From contig CAMLSI010000225.1 in NCBI GenBank assembly GCA_946482585.1, positions 1-8,377 of the forward strand: a stretch of 8,377 bases of DNA, written 5' to 3'. Numbering within the stretch: position 1 is the first letter of the stretch; the number at the start of each line of letters is the position of its first letter. Source of the DNA: an uncultured Lysobacteraceae bacterium (GTDB lineage: Bacteria; Pseudomonadota; Gammaproteobacteria; Xanthomonadales; Rhodanobacteraceae). Position numbers and translations under genes: made by a program. The notes below the pieces were generated by a model. It was given only the letters and a program-made list of their open reading frames with translations, ran no database searches and was not told the DNA's origin. Shown one piece after another: positions 1-6,320 of this stretch.

Positions 1-565
1 TCAGCCAATGGCGTTCGCGATCGATGCCGCGCACGTGCCGGTACAGGCCGCCGGCCAGCGCCGCGTCCACGAGCAGTTCGGCGAACAGCACCGGAGCGAC
101 GGAAATGATGGAAAACGCCGCAAACAGCGCGCCGAACAGCGCGACCACGGCGACGATGATGACCCCGATGAGCGCGCCTTCGTCGCCGCCCACGTCGAGA
201 TCGAGGTCGCCGCCGTCGGATGCGCCGTCCGCGGCGTGCGAGCCGCTGCCGCTGAAATCCGTGCCGAGGTCGACCACGTCGACGACCTCCTCGACTTCAC
301 TGTCGTTGCTGTCGCCCCAGCGCAGCCAGCACCACAGAAAGAACAGGAACGCGACGTAGGCGATGCCCACCGCGACCGGGTAGCGCAACGCCATGGACGA
401 CAGTCCGGCCAGACGCAGCAGATACGAGGCGAGCAGGCCGCTGGCGCCGGTCAATGCCGCAATGAACGCCATCTGCAGTCGCGGCGAATGCAGGCGTTCG
501 ATCAGGCGGCGGTGGCGTTCGACTTCGCGGTCACGGCTGAACAGGCGTGGTGCTTTGTCACGCAT
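1..565 (-). CDS. Membrane protein of unknown function (partial, C-terminus off the window)
   Basis: An open frame starts at an ATG read leftward from 565 and stays open for 188 codons to the window edge, so the C-terminus is missing. Residues 1-30 are basic (MRDKAPRLFSRDREVERHRR at the start) and probably cytoplasmic. Hydrophobic stretches at about 32-53 and 62-80 look like two membrane helices. They are followed by a striking acidic, glycine/serine-rich linker at about 84-130 (runs of D, E and G) and a long hydrophobic region at about 131-170 that could hold one or two more helices. I do not recognise the family. The start is backed only by a GGAG (complement of 577-580) 11 nt upstream, rather far. 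It lies 55 nt downstream of pepQ on the same strand with no terminator between, so co-transcription is likely. A competing 99-codon minus-strand frame over 1-300 is low-complexity Ser/Arg and is a shadow. Confidence 0.72.
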   Translation of the reverse strand, partial: MRDKAPRLFSRDREVERHRRLIERLHSPRLQMAFIAALTGASGLLASYLLRLAGLSSMALRYPVAVGIAYVAFLFFLWCWLRWGDSNDSEVEEVVDVVDLGTDFSGSGSHAADGASDGGDLDLDVGGDEGALIGVIIVAVVALFGALFAAFSIISVAPVLFAELLVDAALAGGLYRHVRGIDRERHWL

Positions 566-620
566 GCGGATACGAGCTCCCCGATTTCCCGTACGGTACG
601 CGATATCGCGGCCGGCCTGA

Positions 621-1949
621 TCAATTCAAGGCGGTGAACGCGTCGCGAGTCAGGTTTTCCGGCTCGCCCGCCGTGCAGGCCACGTCGTCCTCGATGCGCA
701 CGCCGCCGTACTTCCGGAATGCGTCGACCTTGTCCCAGTCGATGTCGCGCGCCTGCGGCGTCTGCTTGAGTTCGGCCAGCAGCATGTCGATGAAATAGAT
801 GCCCGGCTCGATGGTCATGACCTGGCCCGCGTCGATAGTGCGGGTCAGGCGCAGATAGGGATGGCCGTCCGGCTTGGGCAGCGTGCCGCCGTCCTCGCCG
901 GCCTGGAAGCCGCCGATGTCGTGCACCTGCAGACCGATGTAGTGGCCGAGTCCATGCGGGAAGAACACGCGAGAGACGCCGGATTCGACCGCGCTTTCGG
1001 CGCTCATGCGGATGAAGCCCTGCTCGCGCAGGATGCCGGCGAGCACGTGATGCGCATGGACGTGCAGCTCCGGATAACGCGTGCCGGCGCGCACCTGGCT
1101 GCAGAAATCCCGCTGTGCGCGATCGACCGCGTCGACGAGCTGCTGGAACTCGGGCGCGCGGCTGCCGGCATACGTGCGCGTGATGTCGCAGGCATAGCCG
1201 TGGAAGCTCGCGCCCGCATCGATCAGCAGCGAATGCGAGACCACCGGCGGATTGCGCTCGAGATTCATGTAGTGCAGCACGGCGCCGTGTTCGTTGAGGC
1301 CGATGATGTTGCCGTAGGGCAGTTCGTTCTCGGTCTCGCGCGCCGCGCCGAGGTAGGCCATGTGAATCGCGTATTCCGACGCTCCGCTCCGGAACGCCGC
1401 TTCCGCCGCGCGATGCGCGCGCACGCCGAGATGCGAGGCGACGCGCATCATCGCGAGCTCGTACTCGGTCTTCCACGCCCGGTGGTAGTGCAGGTAGTCG
1501 AGGACGGCCTGCGGATTGGCGGGACGATGCGAACCGACAGTCGCGGCGTCCTCGCCGAGGATCGCGCAGCGCTCGATCTGGGCCGGCAGATGCGCCGCGG
1601 CTTCGCGCGCCTCGCGCACGATGACGATGTCGAAGTGCTCGACCCAGTAGCCGGCCGGCGCCTCGGGCACGACGTGCCAGTAGTCGTGCGGCTGCAGGTA
1701 GACGAGCTTGGGCCGCTGCCCCGGCGTGACCACGATCCACGAACCGGGCGCCTTGGTCACCGGCAGCCAGTGCTTGAAGTGCGGATTGACCTGGAACGGA
1801 TACGGCATGTCGTCCAGGAACTGGTAGTGCGGCTGTCCCGCGGCGATCACCAGATGATCGAACCCGCCGCGCGCGAGCGCGGCGCTCGCGCGGTTCTGCA
1901 GCGTGGCCAGATGGGCCGGGTAGAGCTGACTCAGCAGGGCGGTGGGCAT
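621..1949 (-). CDS. pepQ: Xaa-Pro dipeptidase (prolidase) PepQ
   Basis: This is a cytoplasmic metallodipeptidase that cleaves dipeptides with proline at the C-terminal position (EC 3.4.13.9), in the last steps of peptide turnover. The protein is 442 aa, essentially the length of E. coli PepQ (443), and aligns to it throughout from memory. The N-terminal creatinase-like domain carries FLDDMPYPFQVNPHFKHW (44-61). The C-terminal pita-bread peptidase domain shows all five expected dinuclear metal ligands: D244 (LLIDAG), D255 (ACDITRT), H336 (PHGLGH), E381 (TIEPGIYF) and E420 (GGVRIED). The start at 1949 matches the family N-terminus (MPTALLSQLYPAHLATLQNRA) and has GGAG 6 nt upstream. The frame stays open for about 100 more codons upstream, but that part is low-complexity and unlike the family. 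Known side activities of PepQ include organophosphate triester hydrolysis; nothing here tests that. Probably transcribed with the membrane gene downstream. Confidence 0.97.
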   Translation of the reverse strand: MPTALLSQLYPAHLATLQNRASAALARGGFDHLVIAAGQPHYQFLDDMPYPFQVNPHFKHWLPVTKAPGSWIVVTPGQRPKLVYLQPHDYWHVVPEAPAGYWVEHFDIVIVREAREAAAHLPAQIERCAILGEDAATVGSHRPANPQAVLDYLHYHRAWKTEYELAMMRVASHLGVRAHRAAEAAFRSGASEYAIHMAYLGAARETENELPYGNIIGLNEHGAVLHYMNLERNPPVVSHSLLIDAGASFHGYACDITRTYAGSRAPEFQQLVDAVDRAQRDFCSQVRAGTRYPELHVHAHHVLAGILREQGFIRMSAESAVESGVSRVFFPHGLGHYIGLQVHDIGGFQAGEDGGTLPKPDGHPYLRLTRTIDAGQVMTIEPGIYFIDMLLAELKQTPQARDIDWDKVDAFRKYGGVRIEDDVACTAGEPENLTRDAFTALN

Positions 1950-2254
1950 GGGAAACTCCGGCGCGGATCGCGGAAATGACGAGATTGTGCCTGAGCGGCC
2001 GTGTTGCCCGCGAACACGCAAGGTCCCCGATTTCGGCGCGGCCCCGCGATGCGCCACGGTGCGCAGGAATTCAGCGAGTCCTGCCGCAGTCTCTTCCGGC
2101 GCTGGCGTGGCTGCGCGTTCGCTCCGTGTCGTCCGGCACGGGACCGCGTTCGCCGCCGCGGACGATGATGCGGCCGTCGGAGCTCCGCCGAACGCCGCGC
2201 CGTCGCGCGATGTCGCGCCGGACCCGCCGCCTCGTTCAACGCCGGAGCTCATCC
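1950..2254. other. Divergent intergenic region between pepQ and the Tat-exported reductase gene
   Basis: This 305-nt gap lies between two divergently read starts and must hold both promoters. Both flanking reading frames continue into it, but the translations are low-complexity Arg/Ala/Ser/Pro and match no protein family, so I treat it as noncoding. On the minus strand, CACAAT (complement of 1984-1989) could serve as a -10 for pepQ, but I find no matching -35. No convincing plus-strand promoter, terminator or extended inverted repeat stands out. The Shine-Dalgarno for the plus-strand gene is GGAG at 2244-2247. Confidence 0.6.
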
Positions 2255-3394
2255 ATGGTCGATCGTCGTCGATGGTTGCAACTCACCGCGGCGGCCGCGG
2301 CCGCCTGGACGGCGCGCTCGCTCGTGCCGGCTGCGCATGCGGAATCCCCGAACAAGGCGCTGCGCATCCTCATCCTGGGCGGTACTGGATTCACCGGGCC
2401 GCACCAGGTGCGTTACGCACTCGCGCGCGGACACAAGGTCACGTTGTTCAATCGTGGCCGCCAACCCAGAGAATGGCCCGGCGAGGTCGAAGCACTGCAG
2501 GGCGATCGCAACAGCGGCGATCTGACCGCGCTCGACGGGCGCGAGTGGGACGTCTGCATCGACAACCCGACGACCTTGCCGTTCTGGGTGCGTGACGCGG
2601 GCCGGGCGCTGAAAGGCAAGGTCGGCCACTACATCTTCATTTCGACGATCTCGGTCTATGCCGCGAACGATACGCCCGGCGCCGACGAAACCGCGGCCCT
2701 CGCCCGTTACGAAGGCGCCGATGCGATGAAGGAAACGCAGGAAACCCTGCGTGCGGACCTGGGGTTGTACGGACCGCTGAAGGCGCGCTCGGAAGAAGAG
2801 GTGAAGCACTGGTTCGGCGATCGCGCGACGATCATCCGGCCCGGCCTCATCGTCGGTCCCGGCGACGAGACCGATCGCTTCACCTACTGGCCGGCCCGCA
2901 TCACGCGCGGCGGCGAAGTGCTTGCGCCGGGCGACGGCGCCGATCCGGTGCAATTCATCGATGCGCGCGATCTCGCCGAATGGACCATACGCATGGCCGA
3001 GCAGCGCGCGTTCGGCACCTTCAATGCGACCGGTCCCGCCGAGACCCTGACGATGCGGGCGATGCTGCAGGGCGTGCGCGGCGCGCTGACTTCCGGCGCG
3101 ACGTTCACCTGGGTCGACAGAGCCTTCCTCGACGCGCAGAACGTGGCGCCCTGGAGCGACCTGCCGGTCTGGATTCCGGCCGACGGCGACTCCGCCGGTT
3201 TCGCGCGGCGCAGCGCGGCGCGAGCGCGCGAGCGCGGCCTCACGTTCCGCCCGCTCGCGACGACCGCATCCGACACGCTGGCCTGGTGGAAGGAGCAGCC
3301 GGCCGAGCGGCAGGCGAAGCCGCGCGCGGGCATCGGTGCCGCACGCGAGGGGGAATTGTTATCGTTGTGGAAAAAGAAAAATAGTTCCGGTTGA
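2255..3394 (+). CDS. Tat-exported NAD(P)-dependent epimerase/dehydratase-family (extended SDR-like) protein
   Basis: The protein is 379 aa. Residues 1-29 form a Tat-type signal: [10 protein letters not shown], an alanine-rich core, then AHA before Glu30 as a probable signal-peptidase site. Export would therefore be of a folded, cofactor-loaded enzyme to the periplasm. The mature part opens with a Rossmann nucleotide-binding motif, [10 protein letters not shown] (39-48). It keeps an SDR-type active-site signature: FISTIS (128-133) with candidate serine or threonine, and YGPLK with Y172 and K176 spaced as Yxxx[11 protein letters not shown] (195-204) and [11 protein letters not shown] (233-243) are typical of the epimerase/dehydratase family. 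Substrate and reaction cannot be read from the sequence. The start was chosen because it gives the Tat signal and has GGAG 7 nt upstream; the 93 in-frame codons before it are low-complexity. The last dozen codons (about 3355-3390) are unusually AT-rich and encode a lysine-rich tail, LWKKKNSSG. It is followed by an inverted repeat and the DUF2200 gene, 73 nt away. Confidence 0.88.
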   Translation: MVDRRRWLQLTAAAAAAWTARSLVPAAHAESPNKALRILILGGTGFTGPHQVRYALARGHKVTLFNRGRQPREWPGEVEALQGDRNSGDLTALDGREWDVCIDNPTTLPFWVRDAGRALKGKVGHYIFISTISVYAANDTPGADETAALARYEGADAMKETQETLRADLGLYGPLKARSEEEVKHWFGDRATIIRPGLIVGPGDETDRFTYWPARITRGGEVLAPGDGADPVQFIDARDLAEWTIRMAEQRAFGTFNATGPAETLTMRAMLQGVRGALTSGATFTWVDRAFLDAQNVAPWSDLPVWIPADGDSAGFARRSAARARERGLTFRPLATTASDTLAWWKEQPAERQAKPRAGIGAAREGELLSLWKKKNSSG

Positions 3395-3395
3395 C

Positions 3396-3445
3396 GCCCT
3401 GCGTGCGCGACGGGGCCGGCCTGCCGACCTTTCCGCACGCAGGGC
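3396..3445. repeat. Perfect 12-bp inverted repeat between the epimerase and DUF2200 genes
   Basis: GCCCTGCGTGCG at 3396-3407 is repeated inverted and without mismatch as CGCACGCAGGGC at 3434-3445. The 26-nt loop contains the self-complementary GGCCGGCC. The repeat starts two bases after the epimerase stop codon and ends 5 nt before the DUF2200 Shine-Dalgarno. There is no T-tract on the plus strand, so it is not a canonical intrinsic terminator. It could be a processing or Rho-linked structure, or a hairpin that tunes DUF2200 translation. The repeat is certain; its function is not. Confidence 0.7.
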
Positions 3446-3450
3446 ACGAC

Positions 3451-3460
3451 AGGAGGAGGA
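3451..3460 (+). promoter_or_regulatory. Strong Shine-Dalgarno for the DUF2200 gene
   Basis: AGGAGGAGGA lies 7 nt before the ATG at 3468. It settles the start of the DUF2200 gene, whose frame is otherwise open back to 3336 inside the preceding gene. It is the strongest ribosome binding site in the window. Confidence 0.85.
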
Positions 3461-3467
3461 CATCAGG

Positions 3468-3818
3468 ATGCCTGGACATCGAATCTTCGCGACGCCCTTC
3501 GCGGCGGTGTACCCGATGTACGTGGCGAAGGCGACGCGCAAAGGCCGCACGCAGGACGAGGTCGATCGCGTGATCCGCTGGCTCACCGGTTACGACCAGG
3601 CAGGTCTGCAGCGGCAGATCGAACACAGGACCGACTTCGAAACCTTCTTCGCCCAGGCGCCGGCGATTCACCCGAACAGTTCGCTCGTCAAAGGCGTGGT
3701 CTGTGGTGTTCGCGTGGAGGACGTCGAGGATCCGCTGATGCGGAGAATCCGCCAGCTAGATAAGCTCGTCGACGAGCTCGCCAAAGGCAGAGCGATGGAG
3801 AAGATTCTGCGACGTTGA
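3468..3818 (+). CDS. DUF2200 family protein
   Basis: This is a 116-aa soluble protein that I recognise as a full-length DUF2200 member. The N-terminus [20 protein letters not shown] matches the family's usual opening. Family-like segments follow: [22 protein letters not shown] (21-42, containing the typical KGRT and WLTGY), [10 protein letters not shown] (56-65), [19 protein letters not shown] (73-91) and a C-terminal [19 protein letters not shown]. No biochemical role is established for the family that I know of. I see no signal peptide, membrane segment or catalytic motif; it looks like a small cytoplasmic binding or regulatory protein. The start is fixed by the family N-terminus and the strong Shine-Dalgarno. 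It is on the same strand as the epimerase gene but separated from it by a long hairpin, so it may or may not share its transcript. Confidence 0.93.
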   Translation: MPGHRIFATPFAAVYPMYVAKATRKGRTQDEVDRVIRWLTGYDQAGLQRQIEHRTDFETFFAQAPAIHPNSSLVKGVVCGVRVEDVEDPLMRRIRQLDKLVDELAKGRAMEKILRR

Positions 3819-3922
3819 GTCTTCGCGGTCGTCGCTGCACCGAAGCGTCGACAACACACTGGCAGTCCATTCGAGTCGGCGCCGCTTCGCGACACGGCTC
3901 CCTTTTCAGGCGCTAGCCGCTC

Positions 3923-4495
3923 ATGAACGCATTTCGTACATTGGCACTGTTCATCGCCGTCCTGTCGGTGGCTTCGCCGGCGATCGCCTGGACGACGTTC
4001 AAGCCCGTCCGGATTCTGGCGCCGACGTGGAACGGCGTGACCTGTGTCGCCCGCGTCTGCGTCGAAGAGCCGTCGCTGCTCGCCCGGGCTCGACAGTTGC
4101 AACGCGACGCGGTTGCAGCGGTGGGTCGAAAGCTCGTTCCGCTGGAGCAGGAACCGCTCACCGTGTTCTGTTCGACCCGTGCGTGCTACCACTCGTTCGG
4201 CGGGGGCATGGAGCGCGGCGCGACCCTGTTCGACTGGGGCGTGATTCTTCCGCCCGAGTCGTGGGTCGCCCACATAGTGGAGCACGAGTACATCCACATG
4301 CTGCAGGCGCAGCAGCTCGGCCTGCTCGGGCGGCAGCGAACCCCCGAGTGGTTCAAGGAAGGCATGCCGTTCCTTGTCAGCGAGCCGCCGGACCACGATT
4401 TGCCCGACTACGCCCGTCCGCTCCTGGCCAGCTATCAGGCATGGGAACAGCGCGTCGGAGCGGAGAACGTCTGGCGGGTGGCCGCGGATCTCTAG
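3923..4495 (+). CDS. Secreted zincin-like putative metalloprotease (HExxH)
   Basis: This is a 190-aa protein with a Sec signal peptide: MNAFRTLALFIAVLSVASPA, with SPAIA giving a probable cut after A22. The mature part carries HEYIH (H121, E122, H125), the zinc-binding and catalytic motif of zincins. WFKEGM follows with E146, well placed as the third ligand of a gluzincin-type site; the pairing of HExxH with W-F-x-E-G resembles the MA-like peptidase fold. Two cysteine pairs (C41/C46 and C83/C88) suggest disulfides and fit export to the periplasm or outside. I cannot name a closer family, and proteolytic activity is inferred from the motif only. The ATG at 3923 is the start that gives a complete signal peptide; the Shine-Dalgarno is weak (AGG at 3908-3910). 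The 104 nt before it hold no clear promoter. It converges on the ELM1-family gene with 56 nt between stop codons and no strong terminator. Confidence 0.8.
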   Translation: MNAFRTLALFIAVLSVASPAIAWTTFKPVRILAPTWNGVTCVARVCVEEPSLLARARQLQRDAVAAVGRKLVPLEQEPLTVFCSTRACYHSFGGGMERGATLFDWGVILPPESWVAHIVEHEYIHMLQAQQLGLLGRQRTPEWFKEGMPFLVSEPPDHDLPDYARPLLASYQAWEQRVGAENVWRVAADL

Positions 4496-4551
4496 CGCGC
4501 GGCTATCGACGTCCCATCAGGTCCGGCAGGACAGGCGCGCGTCGCGCACAC

Positions 4552-5544
4552 TCAGCCGATGCGCGCGCCGGCGTCGCGAAACGCGCGCCAGCGCCGCGCG
4601 ACGTCGGCGGCGACCGTCGCGGTCTCGCGCAGGGCGGGCGGGCGATGTTCCGGCGGCGGCTGGCCGAGCAGGCGCAGCTGCGCGCTGTGCACGAGGGCTT
4701 CGTGGAACCGCGCGAGCTTGCCGCGCGCCGGCTGCGTCCACCAGCTGTACACCGGTACGCCGACCGCACAGGCCTCTGACAGCATGTTGACCGAATCGGG
4801 CGTGACGAAGATCGATTGCGCGTGCGCGAGCAACCCCGCGTAGGGATTCGCTCCGTCCTGCGTGCCGCCCCAGAAAACGCCCGGAAAGCGCGCGAACGCG
4901 CTGCGCAGGTAATCGGCCAGCACGGCCGGTGTGCGGCGCGACGTCGTCACGAGAAAGCTGCCGCCGTGGCGCTCGTATTGTTTCGCGAAGGCTTCGATGA
5001 GCGCGACGCAGTACTGCGTGTCGATCGCGACGTCGCGATGGTTCGCACCGATCAGTACCGCACGGCGCGGCGCGGGCAGGGCGGCCAGATCGGGAAACGC
5101 CGCGGCGCCGTCGGCGAGCCAGGCATCGTCGATCGGATTCAGCGAGCCCAGCGTGGTGATCACATTGGATCCCGCCAGCCGGTCGTGCTGCGGTGCGACG
5201 ACGAGATCGTATTCCCCCGGCGCGATACGTGGATCGAGGATCTGCACCGTGAACGTGCGCCCGCCGCTCCAGCGGCGCAGCGCGCGCGTGAACAGGGCAG
5301 CGCTGCGTCCGCAGCCGATCGCGAGCGCGGGCCACGGCGCGGCGAATTGCGCGCGCTGTACTGCCGGCAACGCCGCGCGTGCGCCGAGCAGCAGGCGCGG
5401 CGCGAACCACGACCACGGCGCGGACGGTTCGAGCTGCCACACCCGCACGGCTCCGGCCAGCCGTCCGGCGAGCGCCAGCGCCTGGCGCTCGTTGCCCGCG
5501 GCACCGTCAGTGATGACCCAGCAGGTCGTGGCTGTTTCCGGCAT
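4552..5544 (-). CDS. ELM1-family protein (mitochondrial fission ELM1 / DUF1022-like)
   Basis: This 330-aa protein belongs to the family named after plant ELM1, whose Arabidopsis member recruits dynamin to mitochondria; bacterial members are common but their role is not established. Recognisable segments are the N-terminal WVITDGAAGNERQALALAGRL (9-29), VQILDPRIAPGEYDLVVAPQHD (100-121), a middle region with VLIGANHRD (163-171), LVTTSRRTP (198-206) and the C-terminal VTPDSVNMLSEACAVGVPVY (247-266). The organisation resembles a GT-B glycosyltransferase fold, so a nucleotide-sugar or envelope glycan role is possible but is inference. No signal peptide or membrane helix is seen. The start at 5544 matches the family opening. 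Its Shine-Dalgarno is weak, and a very short 5' leader is suggested by a TACAAT box 26 nt upstream. The frame is open far upstream through the antisense of rutE, which I discount. Read divergently from the RutE-like gene. Confidence 0.9.
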   Translation of the reverse strand: MPETATTCWVITDGAAGNERQALALAGRLAGAVRVWQLEPSAPWSWFAPRLLLGARAALPAVQRAQFAAPWPALAIGCGRSAALFTRALRRWSGGRTFTVQILDPRIAPGEYDLVVAPQHDRLAGSNVITTLGSLNPIDDAWLADGAAAFPDLAALPAPRRAVLIGANHRDVAIDTQYCVALIEAFAKQYERHGGSFLVTTSRRTPAVLADYLRSAFARFPGVFWGGTQDGANPYAGLLAHAQSIFVTPDSVNMLSEACAVGVPVYSWWTQPARGKLARFHEALVHSAQLRLLGQPPPEHRPPALRETATVAADVARRWRAFRDAGARIG

Positions 5545-5570
5545 GGCCAATTTCTGCACAAAAGTCAGGC

Positions 5571-5600
5571 ATTGTAGAGCGCGGTTCACCAATCTGTTTT
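5571..5600 (-). promoter_or_regulatory. Candidate promoter for the ELM1-family gene
   Basis: On the minus strand TACAAT (complement of 5571-5576) is a five-of-six match to the -10 consensus, 26 nt before the ATG. Upstream, AAAACA (complement of 5595-5600) at 18-nt spacing shares only ACA with the -35 consensus. The -10 is good and the -35 poor. Confidence 0.35.
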
Positions 5601-5611
5601 CGGCGGGCACA

Positions 5612-5640
5612 ATGACCCCCTTTTCACCCCACCCTACACT
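5612..5640 (+). promoter_or_regulatory. Candidate sigma-70 promoter for the RutE-like/YceI unit
   Basis: ATGACC (5612-5617) matches four of six bases of the -35 consensus. The spacer is exactly 17 nt, and TACACT (5635-5640) matches four of six bases of the -10. Transcription would begin near 5647, giving a leader of about 36 nt that includes the AGGAAG ribosome site at 5673-5678. The divergent minus-strand -10 lies about 36 nt away on the other side. Confidence 0.42.
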
Positions 5641-5682
5641 GCGCGTCCTCAGGATAGCCGCGGTCGCCTGCCAGGAAGACCC

Positions 5683-6288
5683 ATGTCGCACACCCCGATT
5701 GCCGCCGCCGCTATCGATCAGCTGTTCAACGAGGCCCGAACCTTTCGCGGCTCCGACCGAGCCTGGCTCGATCAGCCCGTGACCGACGCCCAGCTCGCGC
5801 AGATCTACGATCTCGCGAAGATGGCGCCGACCAGCGCGAACTGCTCGCCTGCGCGCATCGTGTTCATCCGCTCGCCCGAAGCCAAGGCGCTGCTGCGCCG
5901 CACGCTCGACAACGGCAACGTCGCGCAGACGATGGCGGCGCCGGTCACGGCGCTGATCGGCAGCGACTACGCGTTCTACGAACACATGGACCTGCTGTTC
6001 CCGAACACCGGGGCACGCTCGTGGTTCGAAGGCAAACCCGAGGTCATCCACAACACCGCCTTCCGCAACGCGTCGCTGCAGGGGGCCTACCTCATCGTCG
6101 CCGCGCGTGCGCTCGGCCTGGATTGCGGCCCGATGTCGGGCTTCGACAATGCGCTCGCCGACGAGCTGTTCTTCGCCGGTACGCAGGTCAAGTCGAACTT
6201 CCTCGTCAATATCGGGTACGGCAACCCTGCGGTATTGAAACCGCGCAACCCGCGCTTCACTTTCGACCAGGCCTGCCGCATCGCCTGA
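5683..6288 (+). CDS. RutE-like nitroreductase family protein (probable malonic semialdehyde reductase)
   Basis: This is a 201-aa flavin-dependent nitroreductase-fold protein, the same size class as E. coli RutE (196 aa) and close to it from memory. Shared segments are APTSANCSPARIVFIRS (48-64), the LLFP...ARSWF region (104-115), TAFRNASLQGAYLIVAARALG (125-145), GPMSGFD (149-155) and SNFLVNIGYG (171-180). RutE reduces malonic semialdehyde to 3-hydroxypropionate in Rut pyrimidine breakdown, using FMN and NAD(P)H. No other rut gene is visible here, so the physiological substrate may be another aldehyde, quinone or nitro compound, and I leave the symbol blank. The ATG at 5683 fits the family N-terminus and has AGGAAG 4 nt upstream. 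The yceI-type gene follows after 32 nt with no terminator, so the two are probably co-transcribed up to the terminator at 6944-6973. Confidence 0.92.
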   Translation: MSHTPIAAAAIDQLFNEARTFRGSDRAWLDQPVTDAQLAQIYDLAKMAPTSANCSPARIVFIRSPEAKALLRRTLDNGNVAQTMAAPVTALIGSDYAFYEHMDLLFPNTGARSWFEGKPEVIHNTAFRNASLQGAYLIVAARALGLDCGPMSGFDNALADELFFAGTQVKSNFLVNIGYGNPAVLKPRNPRFTFDQACRIA

Positions 6289-6320
6289 TCCGCAGTCCCA
6301 CACTCCCGGAGGTTTCCCCC

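Noticed and set aside
1950..2252. About 100-codon N-terminal extension of PepQ, and a 93-codon extension of the epimerase on the other strand.
   Set aside because: Both are low-complexity Arg/Ala/Pro/Ser translations typical of high-GC noncoding DNA. The downstream starts match family N-termini or give a Tat signal, with good ribosome sites.
3336..3467. The DUF2200 frame is open upstream into the end of the epimerase gene, next to A-rich AAAAAGAAAAA, suggesting a frameshift fusion of the two proteins.
   Set aside because: Reaching the DUF2200 frame needs a +1 (or -2) shift, while -1 slippage there meets a TAG at once. The A runs are only five long, and DUF2200 has its own strong ribosome site and the family's normal N-terminus.
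3819..3922. Possible terminator after DUF2200: imperfect GAGTCG/CGGCTC arms followed by CCCTTTTC.
   Set aside because: The stem needs a G-T pair across a long loop and the T run is only four, so it is too weak to list.
4496..4551. Possible bidirectional terminator between the converging zincin and ELM1-family genes.
   Set aside because: Only a 4-bp GTCC/GGAC hairpin without T-tracts is visible.
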